Below are positions 7,907 to 14,544 of a DNA stretch of 15,419 nucleotides, in pieces. The position numbers and the translations under genes are program-made. Under the pieces are notes generated by a model, which ran no database searches, was not told the DNA's origin, and saw nothing but the letters and a program-made list of their open reading frames with translations. How positions within the stretch are numbered: the first letter of the stretch is position 1; every line of letters begins with the position of its first letter. The stretch lies in the NCBI GenBank assembly GCA_964549785.1, contig CAZJXA010000063.1, positions 1 through 15,419 on the forward strand. Reading direction: 5' to 3'. This DNA is from JBEIUO01 sp964549785 (GTDB lineage: Bacteria; Planctomycetota; Phycisphaerae; Phycisphaerales; UBA1924).

Positions 7907-8522
7907 GGTCGCCGGGCGAGATTTTTTCGCGACCGGTGCAAAGGTTCTCGCCCGCCGGTTACTGGGATGCACGCTCGTTCGCGTCCTTCCTTCCGGCGAG
8001 CGGCTGGCGGGTCGAATTGTCGAAACCGAGGCGTACTTGGGCGTGCTCGACCGCGGCTCACATACCTTCGGGAACCGGCGAACCCTCCGCAACGAGTCGA
8101 TGTACGGCCAGCCGGGAACCGCGTATGTGTATTTCACCTACGGGATGCACCACTGCGTCAACATTGTGGCGGGCAAACCCGAGGAGCCGGTCGCGGTCCT
8201 TCTGAGGGCCTTGGAGCCACTTGAAGGCCTCGACCAGATGGCGGCGAATCGAAACCGAACCAAGCCCCGCGAGTTGTGCTCCGGCCCCGGGAAATTGTGC
8301 CAGGCCCTCGCAATCGATCGTTCGCTGGACCGAACCCCGATCGCCGTCGGGCACCCGTTGAGCATCGAGGTGGTTCGTCGAGCCCGCTCGGAAACCGTCG
8401 CGTCCGGGCCGCGGATCGGTCTCTCCTGCGGCGGCGAGTGGGCCGCCGCCCCGCTGCGATTCTGGCTTCCTTCGTCGCGGTGCGTCAGCGGAGAGGGGTA
8501 TCTTCGCCGCGGGTTGGAGTGA
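7899..8522 (+). CDS. mpg: 3-methyladenine DNA glycosylase (AAG/MPG family)
   Basis: Base-excision repair enzyme that flips out and removes alkylated purines such as 3-methyladenine and hypoxanthine from DNA in the cytoplasm. The 207-aa protein is the normal length. Residues line up with the human AAG active site without gaps through the core: Glu44 and Tyr46 in VETEAYLG (human Glu125, Tyr127), His55 (His136), Tyr78 (Tyr159) and Asn88 in HCVNIV (Asn169). Arg103 in LLRALEPLEGL corresponds to Arg182. LCSGPGKLCQAL (126-137) and the C-terminal PRIGL...PLRFWL are also typical. ATG 7899 overlaps the last 8 bp of ccsA, so expression is probably coupled to the cytochrome c genes. The longer frame from 7863 lies inside ccsA and is rejected. 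No functional link between DNA repair and heme attachment is known to me. Confidence 0.95.
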   Translation: MPEVAGRDFFATGAKVLARRLLGCTLVRVLPSGERLAGRIVETEAYLGVLDRGSHTFGNRRTLRNESMYGQPGTAYVYFTYGMHHCVNIVAGKPEEPVAVLLRALEPLEGLDQMAANRNRTKPRELCSGPGKLCQALAIDRSLDRTPIAVGHPLSIEVVRRARSETVASGPRIGLSCGGEWAAAPLRFWLPSSRCVSGEGYLRRGLE

Positions 8523-8626
8523 GGGGAGCCGGGGTTCCTGCGTGCTTGGCGCCTAGAGTCTTGCCCCTTGGAGCGGCGGAATTGAGGGCGGAAACGCTAA
8601 CGTGGGGCACGCCGCGGGGATCGATT

Positions 8627-8631
8627 GGAGG
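8627..8631 (+). promoter_or_regulatory. Ribosome binding site selecting a TTG start
   Basis: GGAGG, a perfect Shine-Dalgarno core, ends 5 bases before TTG 8637. An earlier TTG at 8625 overlaps the site itself and so cannot use it. This sets the Minf_1886 start. The preceding 104 bp (8523-8626) shows no gene and no convincing promoter. Confidence 0.65.
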
Positions 8632-8636
8632 TTGGC

Positions 8637-9035
8637 TTGACCGATTCGTTTGCTTCCGAGAGTTTCAAGCCTTTCCGAGATGCCGCAGGACCGTTCCCGG
8701 TGATCGCGTACCACTTTGTTCGCGATGGCCTTGCGCACACTGTAGAAACCTTGCACGGGGCGGAGCCCGAATCGGAAGAGGCCTCCCGCAGTCGCCACAT
8801 CAACGGCCGACAACTCTGCAACGGGCTGAAGGACTACGCCATTCGTCGCTATGGTCGGCTGGCGCGCACCGTGCTCAACCGCTGGCATATCGAGTCGACG
8901 GCCGACTTTGGGAAGATTGTCTACGCGATGGTCGAAGCCAAACTGATCCGCAAGGATCGTGAAGACAACTTCGATGACTTCCGCGCTGTCTTTGAGTTCG
9001 ATGCCGCGTTCGCGACTCTCGAACCGAGCCGCTGA
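8637..9035 (+). CDS. Minf_1886 family protein (TIGR04138-like), function unknown
   Basis: A 132-aa soluble protein. It matches the family I know as Minf_1886 / TIGR04138, conserved in Planctomycetes and Verrucomicrobia with no assigned function. Recognisable blocks are RHINGRQLCNGLKDYAIRRY (53-72; family pattern RHVSGQELLEGIRxxALxxFG), TVLNRWHIESTADFGKIVYA (78-97; family form TVLxxWGIxxxxDFGEIVFxxVE), and an acidic end with DDFRAVFEFDAAF (113-125). No cysteines or histidines form an obvious metal site, and no membrane segment is seen. The start is TTG, chosen from the GGAGG site. It is 114 bp downstream of mpg on the same strand and converges with nupC, whose stop is 24 bp away. Confidence 0.85.
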   Translation: MTDSFASESFKPFRDAAGPFPVIAYHFVRDGLAHTVETLHGAEPESEEASRSRHINGRQLCNGLKDYAIRRYGRLARTVLNRWHIESTADFGKIVYAMVEAKLIRKDREDNFDDFRAVFEFDAAFATLEPSR

Positions 9036-9047
9036 CTGAGCGTGGGT

Positions 9048-9059
9048 GCCGGAACCGGC
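9048..9059. other. Short inverted repeat between convergent genes
   Basis: GCCG-GAAC-CGGC (9048-9059) is a perfect 4-bp stem with a 4-base loop. It fills the gap between the Minf_1886 stop (9035) and the nupC stop (9060). It could act as a bidirectional 3-prime end structure, but there is no T-tract on either side, so it is weak as a terminator. Confidence 0.25.
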
Positions 9060-10340
9060 TCATCCGATGAATATTCCCGCGATGGATGCGCTCAGCCAGC
9101 ACGCGAGTGCCCCCGCCACCATGGCCCGCGGCGCGATCGAGGCGAAATCCGCCCGACGCGTCGGCGAGAGGGCGCTCAGCCCACCGATTTGAATGGCGAT
9201 GGACGGCAGGTTCGCGAACCCGCACAACGCGTAGGTCGCGATCTGCACGCTCCGGGGCGAGAGTTCTCCGCTCGCCGATTTCTTGGCAAGGTCCAGATAG
9301 GCCACAAATTCAGTCGCGATCACCTGTTGCCCCAGGAGCGATCCGAAAGCCACTGATTCGCTCCACTGCGCGCCCATGCACCACGCCAGCGGTCGCAGGG
9401 CATACCCCAGCAGGTTCTGGAACGTGAACTCGGGGAGGCCGTTCGCGGCACGCCACGCGGCGACCGCATCGATCCGGCTGAACGCGGCGAGCGGCCAGTT
9501 CAGCAGGGCGATCAGCGCGACGAAGGCCACCAGCATGGCCGCGACGTTGAGGGCGAGCCGCAAGCCGTCGGTGGCCCCGACCGCCGCGGCGTCGACGACG
9601 TTGCGGGTTTCCAGCGGCTCGGTGATGAGCGACCGCAGCGACTCGTCCCGGGGAGCTTCGGTTTCCGGGAGCATGATCTTCGCGATGACGAACGTGCCGG
9701 GGGCGGACATCACGCTGGCGGTGATGAGGTGCTTCGCGAACAGGATGCGGCTTTCGTCGGTCTCGCCGCCCAGCAACGCGACATATGCCACCAGCACGCT
9801 CCCGGCGATGGACGCGAAGCCGCCCGTCATGATCGACATGATCTGCGAGCGGGTCATGCCGGCGATGTACGGGCGGACGGTGAGCGGTGCCTCGGTTTGC
9901 CCGACGAAGATGTTGGCGGCCGCCGAGAGCGCCTCGGTGCCGGTGATGCCCAGCACGCGGCGCAACACCCATGCGACCCCCGCGACCGCGACTTGCATGA
10001 TCCGGAGGTGGTACAGGACGCTCATCAGGGCGGCAAAGAAGATGATGACCGGCAGCACGCGGATGGCGAACACGAAGCCCCACGGACCCGAGGGGTCGGC
10101 GGTCTTACCGAAAAGGAATTCGGTTCCGGCATCGGCGAACGAGATCACGCGGGTCACCACCGTCGCCAGGCCGTCAAAGACGCGAACCAGCGGCGTATCG
10201 GCGATGCACAGAAACGCCAGGACGACCTGCAGCACGAGCCCGGTCAGGACGATCCGGGGCCGGATGTGCCGCCGGTGGGCGGAGAGAAGAACCGCCGTGA
10301 CGAGGATGGCCGCGACGCCGAAAAGGCCTTGAAAGTGCAT
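9060..10340 (-). CDS. nupC: Concentrative nucleoside transporter (NupC/CNT family)
   Basis: Inner-membrane symporter that takes up nucleosides using an ion gradient. The 426-aa length is normal. Family motifs are clear: TGTEALSAAANIFVGQTEAP (133-152, with Gln148, Thr149, Glu150 of the substrate/ion site), IMTGGFASIAGSVLVAY (170-186), MSAPGTFVIAKIMLPE (211-226), ATEFVAYLDL (342-351, with Glu344) and CGFANLPSIAIQIGGL (373-388, with Asn377 and Ser380). These match the residues that bind nucleoside in the Vibrio cholerae CNT as I remember them. The usual NEFVAY reads TEFVAY here. Ion preference (sodium or proton) cannot be decided safely. The ATG at 10340 lies just downstream of a TATGAT box with no ribosome site, so a nearly leaderless mRNA is likely. 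The divergent neighbour is a uridine-kinase-like enzyme, which would phosphorylate imported nucleosides. Confidence 0.95.
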   Translation of the reverse strand: MHFQGLFGVAAILVTAVLLSAHRRHIRPRIVLTGLVLQVVLAFLCIADTPLVRVFDGLATVVTRVISFADAGTEFLFGKTADPSGPWGFVFAIRVLPVIIFFAALMSVLYHLRIMQVAVAGVAWVLRRVLGITGTEALSAAANIFVGQTEAPLTVRPYIAGMTRSQIMSIMTGGFASIAGSVLVAYVALLGGETDESRILFAKHLITASVMSAPGTFVIAKIMLPETEAPRDESLRSLITEPLETRNVVDAAAVGATDGLRLALNVAAMLVAFVALIALLNWPLAAFSRIDAVAAWRAANGLPEFTFQNLLGYALRPLAWCMGAQWSESVAFGSLLGQQVIATEFVAYLDLAKKSASGELSPRSVQIATYALCGFANLPSIAIQIGGLSALSPTRRADFASIAPRAMVAGALACWLSASIAGIFIG

Positions 10341-10348
10341 CGCCGCCG

Positions 10349-10354
10349 ATCATA
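10349..10354 (-). promoter_or_regulatory. Candidate -10 box for nupC
   Basis: On the minus strand TATGAT (10354-10349) matches the consensus at 5 of 6 bases. No good -35 box is seen at 16-19 bp. Transcription would start near 10342, two bases before the ATG at 10340. The absence of a Shine-Dalgarno sequence fits a leaderless message. Confidence 0.4.
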
Positions 10355-10368
10355 CCGGAAAGCGGAGT

Positions 10369-10399
10369 TTGACGGATGACCCCGCTCGTTTGCTACGCT
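10369..10399 (+). promoter_or_regulatory. Candidate promoter for the uridine-kinase-like gene
   Basis: TTGACG (10369-10374), a 19-bp spacer and TACGCT (10394-10399). A TG at 10391-10392 makes it an extended -10. Transcription would begin near 10406, three bases before ATG 10409. Box sequences and spacer match those of the tRNA-Lys promoter. It lies back to back with the nupC -10 box, only 14 bp apart, so one regulator could control both genes; no clear operator palindrome is visible. Confidence 0.5.
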
Positions 10400-10408
10400 T
10401 GCCCCGCC

Positions 10409-11014
10409 ATGTCGGAGGAATCACGGTCGCTGCAGATCGTTTGGAACAGCGGGTCCGCCGACCGCATCCTATCGCTCGCCCGGGCCGGTCCCGGCGGGCC
10501 CATTCGTGTGATCCGTGTCACCGGGCCGGTGGGAGCGGGAAAGTCAACGATCGCCGCCGCGCTCTCTTCGGTGGCCATCCGCACCGACGACTACCTGCCG
10601 GATTACGACCGTGTGCCGGTCGAGGAACGCGAACTGCCGGAATCTTCGGATCTCGGGCGGTTGGTCGCCGACCTCGATGAGCTGCGGGCGGGATTGTCGG
10701 TGAGTGTCCCGGTGTGGTCGTTCCGAACGCACCGTCGCGAGGGTGAGAGGCTGGTGCAACCGTCATCGGTGGTGGTGGTCGAGGGCATCCATGCGTTTGA
10801 GGTGGCCGACGGCGAGATTCCGGACATTCGCGTGTATGTGGATGCCCCGGTTCGTACGCGTTGGGCACGCTGGGAACGGATCGAGGAAGCGGGGGAGCGG
10901 GGCTGGGGGGTAGAGCGTGCCCGCGAATACTTCAACACCGTCGCGGAGCCCGCCTTCAGCGCCCGGGCCGCGCAGCTGCGGGCGATGGCGGATGTGATCG
11001 TTGAAAACGGTTGA
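10409..11014 (+). CDS. Uridine kinase family P-loop kinase
   Basis: Probably phosphorylates a nucleoside (uridine/cytidine) or a related small molecule with ATP or GTP in the cytosol. The 201-aa product has a Walker A loop GPVGAGKST (39-47), an acidic substrate-side segment RTDDYLPDYD (58-67) equivalent to the DxFY region of uridine kinase, and SSDLGRLVADLDELRAG (79-95). VPVWSFRTHRREGE (100-113) corresponds to the PxYDFxxHxR segment, and VVVVEGIHAF (121-130) holds the conserved strand with Glu125. The basic lid is likely RWARWERIEEAGERGW (151-166). It is shorter than and diverged from classical Udk, so the substrate is not certain; phosphoribulokinase-like or pantothenate-kinase-like relatives are alternatives. 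The divergent nucleoside transporter supports nucleoside salvage. ATG 10409 follows a promoter directly. It converges with the phosphatase gene, with stops 18 bp apart and no terminator visible. Confidence 0.82.
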   Translation: MSEESRSLQIVWNSGSADRILSLARAGPGGPIRVIRVTGPVGAGKSTIAAALSSVAIRTDDYLPDYDRVPVEERELPESSDLGRLVADLDELRAGLSVSVPVWSFRTHRREGERLVQPSSVVVVEGIHAFEVADGEIPDIRVYVDAPVRTRWARWERIEEAGERGWGVERAREYFNTVAEPAFSARAAQLRAMADVIVENG

Positions 11015-11032
11015 CGGTCTCCCTCGCCCGAT

Positions 11033-11533
11033 CTAGCCCCGTGTCGCTCCTAACAACCCCTCGCACGCGGTTGAGATCATGGTGTACATCTTCTCAAAGC
11101 CGTCGGGTCCGCCGTAATACGGGTCGGGGACTTCGAGTTCAGAATCGGGCCTGGTCATGAGGTCGGGGTCGAAGGAACGCAGGAGGCTCACGTTCGACGG
11201 GGGTGCGCCGAGGTCGAGCATGGTCGCGACGTTCGCGCCGTCCATGCCGATCAACCAACGGAATCGTTGGAAGTCGGTCGCGGGGTCGAGTTTCCGCGCG
11301 GTGTGCGTGAGATTCAGGCCGTGATCGGCCGCGACCAGAACGCTGCGGGGATCGGCCGGGTGGCCGACGTGCCACGCGCTGGTGCCGCACGAATCGACGT
11401 CGTACCGATCGGCAAGACCGTGCGTCGCGGTCAGCCGCTCAAAGACCGCGCGGGCCACCGGCGAGCGACAGATGTTGCCCATGCATACGAAGAGGATTGC
11501 CACTTTGGTCGGCGGAGGTTGAGAATCATTCAC
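11033..11533 (-). CDS. Low-molecular-weight protein tyrosine phosphatase
   Basis: Cytosolic phosphatase of 166 aa. The catalytic P-loop is VCMGNICRSP (16-25), with nucleophile Cys17 and Arg23 (CxxGxxCRS pattern). The general-acid Asp137 lies in VPDPYYGG (135-142). Other conserved parts are DSCGTSAWHVGHPADPRS (47-64) and LIGMDGAN (94-101). Bacterial members either dephosphorylate BY-kinases in polysaccharide export systems (Wzb/Etp type) or act on other proteins, and occasionally serve as arsenate reductases. No BY-kinase is present here. The start is GTG 11533, overlapping the upstream glycosyltransferase stop by 4 bp (GTGA), which implies translational coupling and a shared role. It is the last gene of the minus-strand run. 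Confidence 0.93.
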   Translation of the reverse strand: MNDSQPPPTKVAILFVCMGNICRSPVARAVFERLTATHGLADRYDVDSCGTSAWHVGHPADPRSVLVAADHGLNLTHTARKLDPATDFQRFRWLIGMDGANVATMLDLGAPPSNVSLLRSFDPDLMTRPDSELEVPDPYYGGPDGFEKMYTMISTACEGLLGATRG

Positions 11534-12603
11534 GGGTTGGCCCTGCTCCGCTTGCGTCGTTCATTTTGGGAACACCGACCCATCCGTCGGCTGCCCTGCC
11601 ACCATCCGACACGGACGAGGTCGTCCAGAGCGTTGGTGGTTGATCCGTGGTTGCGGCCGATCCAATCGCCCTCGGTCATTCGAAGCACGGCGGCGGCGAA
11701 CTCGTTCGGGCGGCTCTTTGGGACGTTGGCGAAAACACCACCCGATGCCGGGGTCGCGAAGGTTGGCACGCCCGCCGCGGCTGCAACGGCCAGGGCGTAG
11801 CGGTCGCGGAACGCGCTCTCGGTGTGTGGCGGGCCGCCGCCCCGACAGAGTCCCGCGATCACAATATCGCACATGTGCGTGCGTTCGAAAAGCGGGGCGG
11901 TGGTTAGACGGATTTCGCATCGAGGGTGAGTCAGACCGTGGCGGCGGGCTCGGTCGAGACCGGGGGCATCGACGCCGAGCAACCCGAGGACCCCGATTCC
12001 GGCGGTGGTGAGCATCGCGAGCATTGAGAGCAAGCCATCGACCTCGGAGGCGGGGGGAAGATCGGCGGCGAGGCCGACCACCCACTTTGGGCCGGCGGGA
12101 CGGCCGTCCCAAGCGGTCCTTCGTGACGGGCGCGCCGTTCCTTCGGGCGAGTGGAGAAGGAACGGGGAGTTCGAGCCGACTTCGGCCGTGCCCGCGGTGG
12201 TCCATGTCGCTCCGGGGGCTCGGGTTCTTACGCAGCCGCTGAAATCGTTGACGCTGCCGGCCCAGCGCCTGGCCCCTGCCATCGCACCAGCCAAGGCGGT
12301 GACGGTCGAACTCCAGCCTTGAACGAAGTCGGGAGGCTGGGCGTTCCAAAGGCTTGCGGCCTCGCGTCGACCGGCGCGCAAGGCGAGGCGGATCAGGCCG
12401 GCGGGAGCGCCGACCCGGCGCGACGGGATACCGCCGCCCTCAAGGAACCGCGTTAACTCGAAGGCGCGGGGAGTAGGGCCGACGATCAGGGCGGCGTGCT
12501 CGTCGGGCGCGTTGGCGGCGCGGGCCGATTGGACGCAGGCGCGGCAGGCGATGGCCATGGCGCCCGGGCCGGGCCTGCCGTCGATGAGGTGCAGGATACG
12601 CAT
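11530..12603 (-). CDS. GT4-like glycosyltransferase, divergent
   Basis: A 357-aa protein resembling GT-B glycosyltransferases of family 4. The N-terminus MRILHLIDGRPGPGAMAIA (1-19) is the typical first strand and glycine loop of GT4 enzymes. In the C-terminal half, CDIVIAGLCRGGGPPHTES (235-253) followed by YALAVAAAAGVPTFATPASG (259-278) mimics the ADxxxxPS...EAxAxGxPVVAT donor-site region. The canonical E-x7-E pair is not clear, and the GGGPPHTES stretch replaces the usual SxxEGFG, so activity is doubtful. The middle (about 110-165) is rich in Arg, Thr and Ser and poorly conserved in appearance. ATG 12603 has a GAGGG site about 10 bases upstream, at the end of the lipoprotein gene 13 bp away. 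The phosphatase gene overlaps its stop. It could be inactive or specialised in planctomycete envelope polysaccharide. Confidence 0.65.
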   Translation of the reverse strand: MRILHLIDGRPGPGAMAIACRACVQSARAANAPDEHAALIVGPTPRAFELTRFLEGGGIPSRRVGAPAGLIRLALRAGRREAASLWNAQPPDFVQGWSSTVTALAGAMAGARRWAGSVNDFSGCVRTRAPGATWTTAGTAEVGSNSPFLLHSPEGTARPSRRTAWDGRPAGPKWVVGLAADLPPASEVDGLLSMLAMLTTAGIGVLGLLGVDAPGLDRARRHGLTHPRCEIRLTTAPLFERTHMCDIVIAGLCRGGGPPHTESAFRDRYALAVAAAAGVPTFATPASGGVFANVPKSRPNEFAAAVLRMTEGDWIGRNHGSTTNALDDLVRVGWWQGSRRMGRCSQNERRKRSRANP

Positions 12604-12616
12604 GGGGGTACCGCCC

Positions 12617-13282
12617 TCACTCTCCCGGGTTGATGGGTTCGCGGGTCTCGTGCTTGAAGAAGACCTTAGCGACGGACTCGCCCACCCTTTTGGCGAAGGC
12701 GATCTCGCTCTGGGAGCGCTCCGCGGTGGTGGAGGGCATGACCGCGACTTTTTGATTGGGCGCGATGAGGATCGGGAACCCCTCGGGCTCGGGCGGCCAC
12801 AGCCGCGGCTCGGCGTCTTTGGCGGTGTCCAGCACTTTCATCCGGACGGTGGCCCGGGGGAGGAAATTGACGCCGTCCTGCGTCAGCCCGAACGAATCGA
12901 CCGTCACGTAGATAATCAAGTCGGCCTGGACGGTACGGCCGAGGGTGACGAGGTCCATCGGTTCGGTGGCCGTCTCGCGGGAGGCGACCGCCACACCGGC
13001 GCGGGCGTCGATGACTCTGCGATCGGGCTCTTCGGCGAGCAGGACCGTCTGGGCGCGCTCCGCGATCGTCTGCCGGAGACTTCGCCTCGGCAGGCCGTTG
13101 GACCGATCGTCAATAAAGAACATGACGGACTTGCCCTCGGGCAATTCGAACTGAGCCTCGGTAGTAGGCGGCCCTTGGGCGATCATCGCGATCGGCCCGA
13201 CGATGTTGCACCCGGTGAGCACACCGCTGAGGCTCATCGTCGCCACGACGAATCCGGCCCGCCAAAGGTCACTCATCCGCAT
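12617..13282 (-). CDS. Predicted lipoprotein, paralogue of its upstream neighbour
   Basis: A 221-aa protein with a lipoprotein signal: a basic start, a hydrophobic stretch FVVATMSLSGV (11-21) and the lipobox LTGC with Cys25. The mature part begins with a short linker. It then shows an alternating strand-helix pattern: GKSVMFFIDD (50-59), helix RRSLRQTIAERAQTVL (66-81), VIDAR (90-94), a helix around 108-118, QADLIIYVTVDSF (119-131), RATVRMKVLD (143-152) and a C-terminal helix AFAKRVGESVAKVFFKHETR (195-214). This order resembles the CsgG/LpoB/TolB-N type fold (inference from pattern only). It aligns with the preceding lipoprotein at several points, so the two are probably duplicates. Start ATG 13282 has GGAGAG at 13296-13291, 8 bases upstream. 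Function unknown; an envelope scaffold or activator role is plausible. Confidence 0.8.
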   Translation of the reverse strand: MRMSDLWRAGFVVATMSLSGVLTGCNIVGPIAMIAQGPPTTEAQFELPEGKSVMFFIDDRSNGLPRRSLRQTIAERAQTVLLAEEPDRRVIDARAGVAVASRETATEPMDLVTLGRTVQADLIIYVTVDSFGLTQDGVNFLPRATVRMKVLDTAKDAEPRLWPPEPEGFPILIAPNQKVAVMPSTTAERSQSEIAFAKRVGESVAKVFFKHETREPINPGE

Positions 13283-13290
13283 GGTACATG

Positions 13291-13296
13291 CTCTCC
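13291..13296 (-). promoter_or_regulatory. Ribosome binding site of the second lipoprotein gene
   Basis: GGAGAG on the minus strand, 8 bases before ATG 13282, in the 45-bp gap after the first lipoprotein gene. It supports that start and independent translation initiation within a common transcript. Confidence 0.6.
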
Positions 13297-13327
13297 AGAG
13301 GCCGCCATCCGGGGGCGTGCCGCGCGA

Positions 13328-14017
13328 TCAATACTCGGGGTAGTAGGGTTCGTCGTGTGAATAAAACAGCCAGCTCGCGCGGTCCAGGAGACGTCGGGCC
13401 AGCTCGGTTCTGACGGTTGGTTCCGACATCTCGTTGGGCCCGTACCCCTGCTGATCGGGAAAGTCGACCGTGATGGCCCGGTTGTACGCGACATCGTCGG
13501 CGAGCAGCGAATCGGTTTCGATCACCGAGACGGTGCCGCCGGCGATTCCGTCCCAGAGGTATTGGTTGCCGGGATCGTGGAGCCGGAACTCAATCACCTC
13601 GACCACGATTAACCGGTCAACCCCGCCCAATTCTTTCGCGACGTCGGCGTAGCCGCGGGCGGTCCATCCGGGGTTGCTGTACACGTACTTGAGCACCTGG
13701 GCTGCGGGCACGAATCCGCCTGCCCGGGGGAGGTTGGTGGATGCGGCCAATCGGGCGGTCATTTGACCGGTTAGATAGTCCACCAGTGAGGGATGGTCGG
13801 CCTGGATCGAGCGTTCCGCCGTCACCAGCACGGCATAACTCTTCCCTTCCAGGCCGAGGTAGTCGGGCTCGACGACCTTCGTGCTCGACTCCCGGTAGGA
13901 TTCCATCGCGCCGCCGACCAAGGTGCAGCCGCTTGTCAGAATGGCGCTTGCGCAGCACGCCGCTGCACCGAAACACTTCCAACCGTTGTGTTGCGTTCTC
14001 GCTTGTGTTGCTTTCAT
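13328..14017 (-). CDS. Predicted lipoprotein, first of a tandem pair
   Basis: A 229-aa protein with a lipoprotein-like leader: hydrophobic CFGAAACCASAIL (15-27) and TSGC ending at Cys31. The lipobox is slightly off pattern, with Leu at -4 rather than -3. The mature chain shows LEGKSYAVLVTAERS (56-70), helix SLVDYLTGQMTARLAAST (77-94), ADVAKEL-GGVDRLIVVEVIEF (124-144), GTVSVIETD (161-169) and a C-terminal helix ELARRLLDRASWLFYSHDEP (205-224). These match the order and some residues of the next lipoprotein: GKS near the first strand, the DRLIVV/ADLIIY strand, and the ending LFYSH/VFFKH. Start ATG 14017 is chosen over GTG 14023 because GGAAGG (14032-14027) is 9 bases from it. It sits 41 bp after the DUF2752 gene. 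Function unknown. Confidence 0.8.
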   Translation of the reverse strand: MKATQARTQHNGWKCFGAAACCASAILTSGCTLVGGAMESYRESSTKVVEPDYLGLEGKSYAVLVTAERSIQADHPSLVDYLTGQMTARLAASTNLPRAGGFVPAAQVLKYVYSNPGWTARGYADVAKELGGVDRLIVVEVIEFRLHDPGNQYLWDGIAGGTVSVIETDSLLADDVAYNRAITVDFPDQQGYGPNEMSEPTVRTELARRLLDRASWLFYSHDEPYYPEY

Positions 14018-14026
14018 GGTCACTTG

Positions 14027-14032
14027 CCTTCC
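14027..14032 (-). promoter_or_regulatory. Ribosome binding site choosing ATG 14017
   Basis: GGAAGG on the minus strand lies 9 bases before ATG 14017 but only 3 bases before GTG 14023, so it favours the ATG. It is within the 41-bp gap after the DUF2752 gene, where no promoter is obvious. Confidence 0.5.
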
Positions 14033-14058
14033 GCGTGCTCAATCGAACGTTTCGCTCA

Positions 14059-14544
14059 TCACCTCTGCCCCCACGTCACCACCTTATACGCCCATGCCGC
14101 GAGCAGCAGGACGACCAGCAGCACGCCGGACTTTCCGTTCGCACACTTCAGGATGAGCGTTCCGACATTCGAGCCGGTTGTCGCCACATGAAGGAGCGGC
14201 CAGACCAGCGTGGCGGCCAGGAGCGCAAGCACGAACCCCATGGGCTGCGTCAGCACGCTCGCCCGGACATCGAGGTTGGCCGCGTGCGAGAACGAGGTTG
14301 TCATTCCACAGGTCACACATGGCCGGCCGAACGCCCGGGCCCAGGTGCAGGGGGGGAGCCCGAGTTGGCGGTGCGTTCCGAACCCCGCAGTGGCGGGCGT
14401 AAGCCATGCCGCGAGTGAGAGGACGACGAGCAAGAGGAGGGCGAGCACGGCGGCACCGGCGCGGGTGCCCGTGGATGCCGGCGGCGATGAACTCAAGAGT
14501 GAGTGCCGCGGTTCGCGCCTCGGGGCCACGTCGGGCTCAGTCAA
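14059..14544 (-). CDS. DUF2752 family membrane protein
   Basis: A 161-aa protein with the DUF2752 signature GTHRQLGLPPCTW (56-68) followed by GRPCVTCGMTTSFSH (73-87), which contains the CxxCGMT motif with Cys76 and Cys79. Membrane segments are predicted at about residues 29-49, 102-122 and 140-157. The family's role is unknown to me. The paired cysteines suggest metal or redox chemistry, but that is inference. The N-terminal 28 residues are polar and Ser/Pro/Arg-rich. No ATG is available: TTG 14544 overlaps the end of nuoA by 8 bp and has AAGGG about 10 bases upstream; GTG 14529 is an alternative. The overlap implies coupling to nuoA translation. Confidence 0.85.
   Translation of the reverse strand: MTEPDVAPRREPRHSLLSSSPPASTGTRAGAAVLALLLLVVLSLAAWLTPATAGFGTHRQLGLPPCTWARAFGRPCVTCGMTTSFSHAANLDVRASVLTQPMGFVLALLAATLVWPLLHVATTGSNVGTLILKCANGKSGVLLVVLLLAAWAYKVVTWGQR

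Noticed and set aside
9376..10332. Plus-strand frame of 318 codons antisense to nupC
   Set aside because: nupC is unmistakable on the other strand. This frame is Thr/Arg/Ser-rich with repeated Met-Thr-like residues produced by antisense of hydrophobic codons.
11015..11032. Possible terminator between the convergent kinase and phosphatase genes
   Set aside because: The 18-bp gap contains no inverted repeat and no T-tract.
12512..13360. Plus-strand frame of 282 codons across the second lipoprotein gene
   Set aside because: Antisense to a gene with a signal peptide, lipobox and a good ribosome site; its own product is a Gly/Asp/Arg/His-rich shadow.
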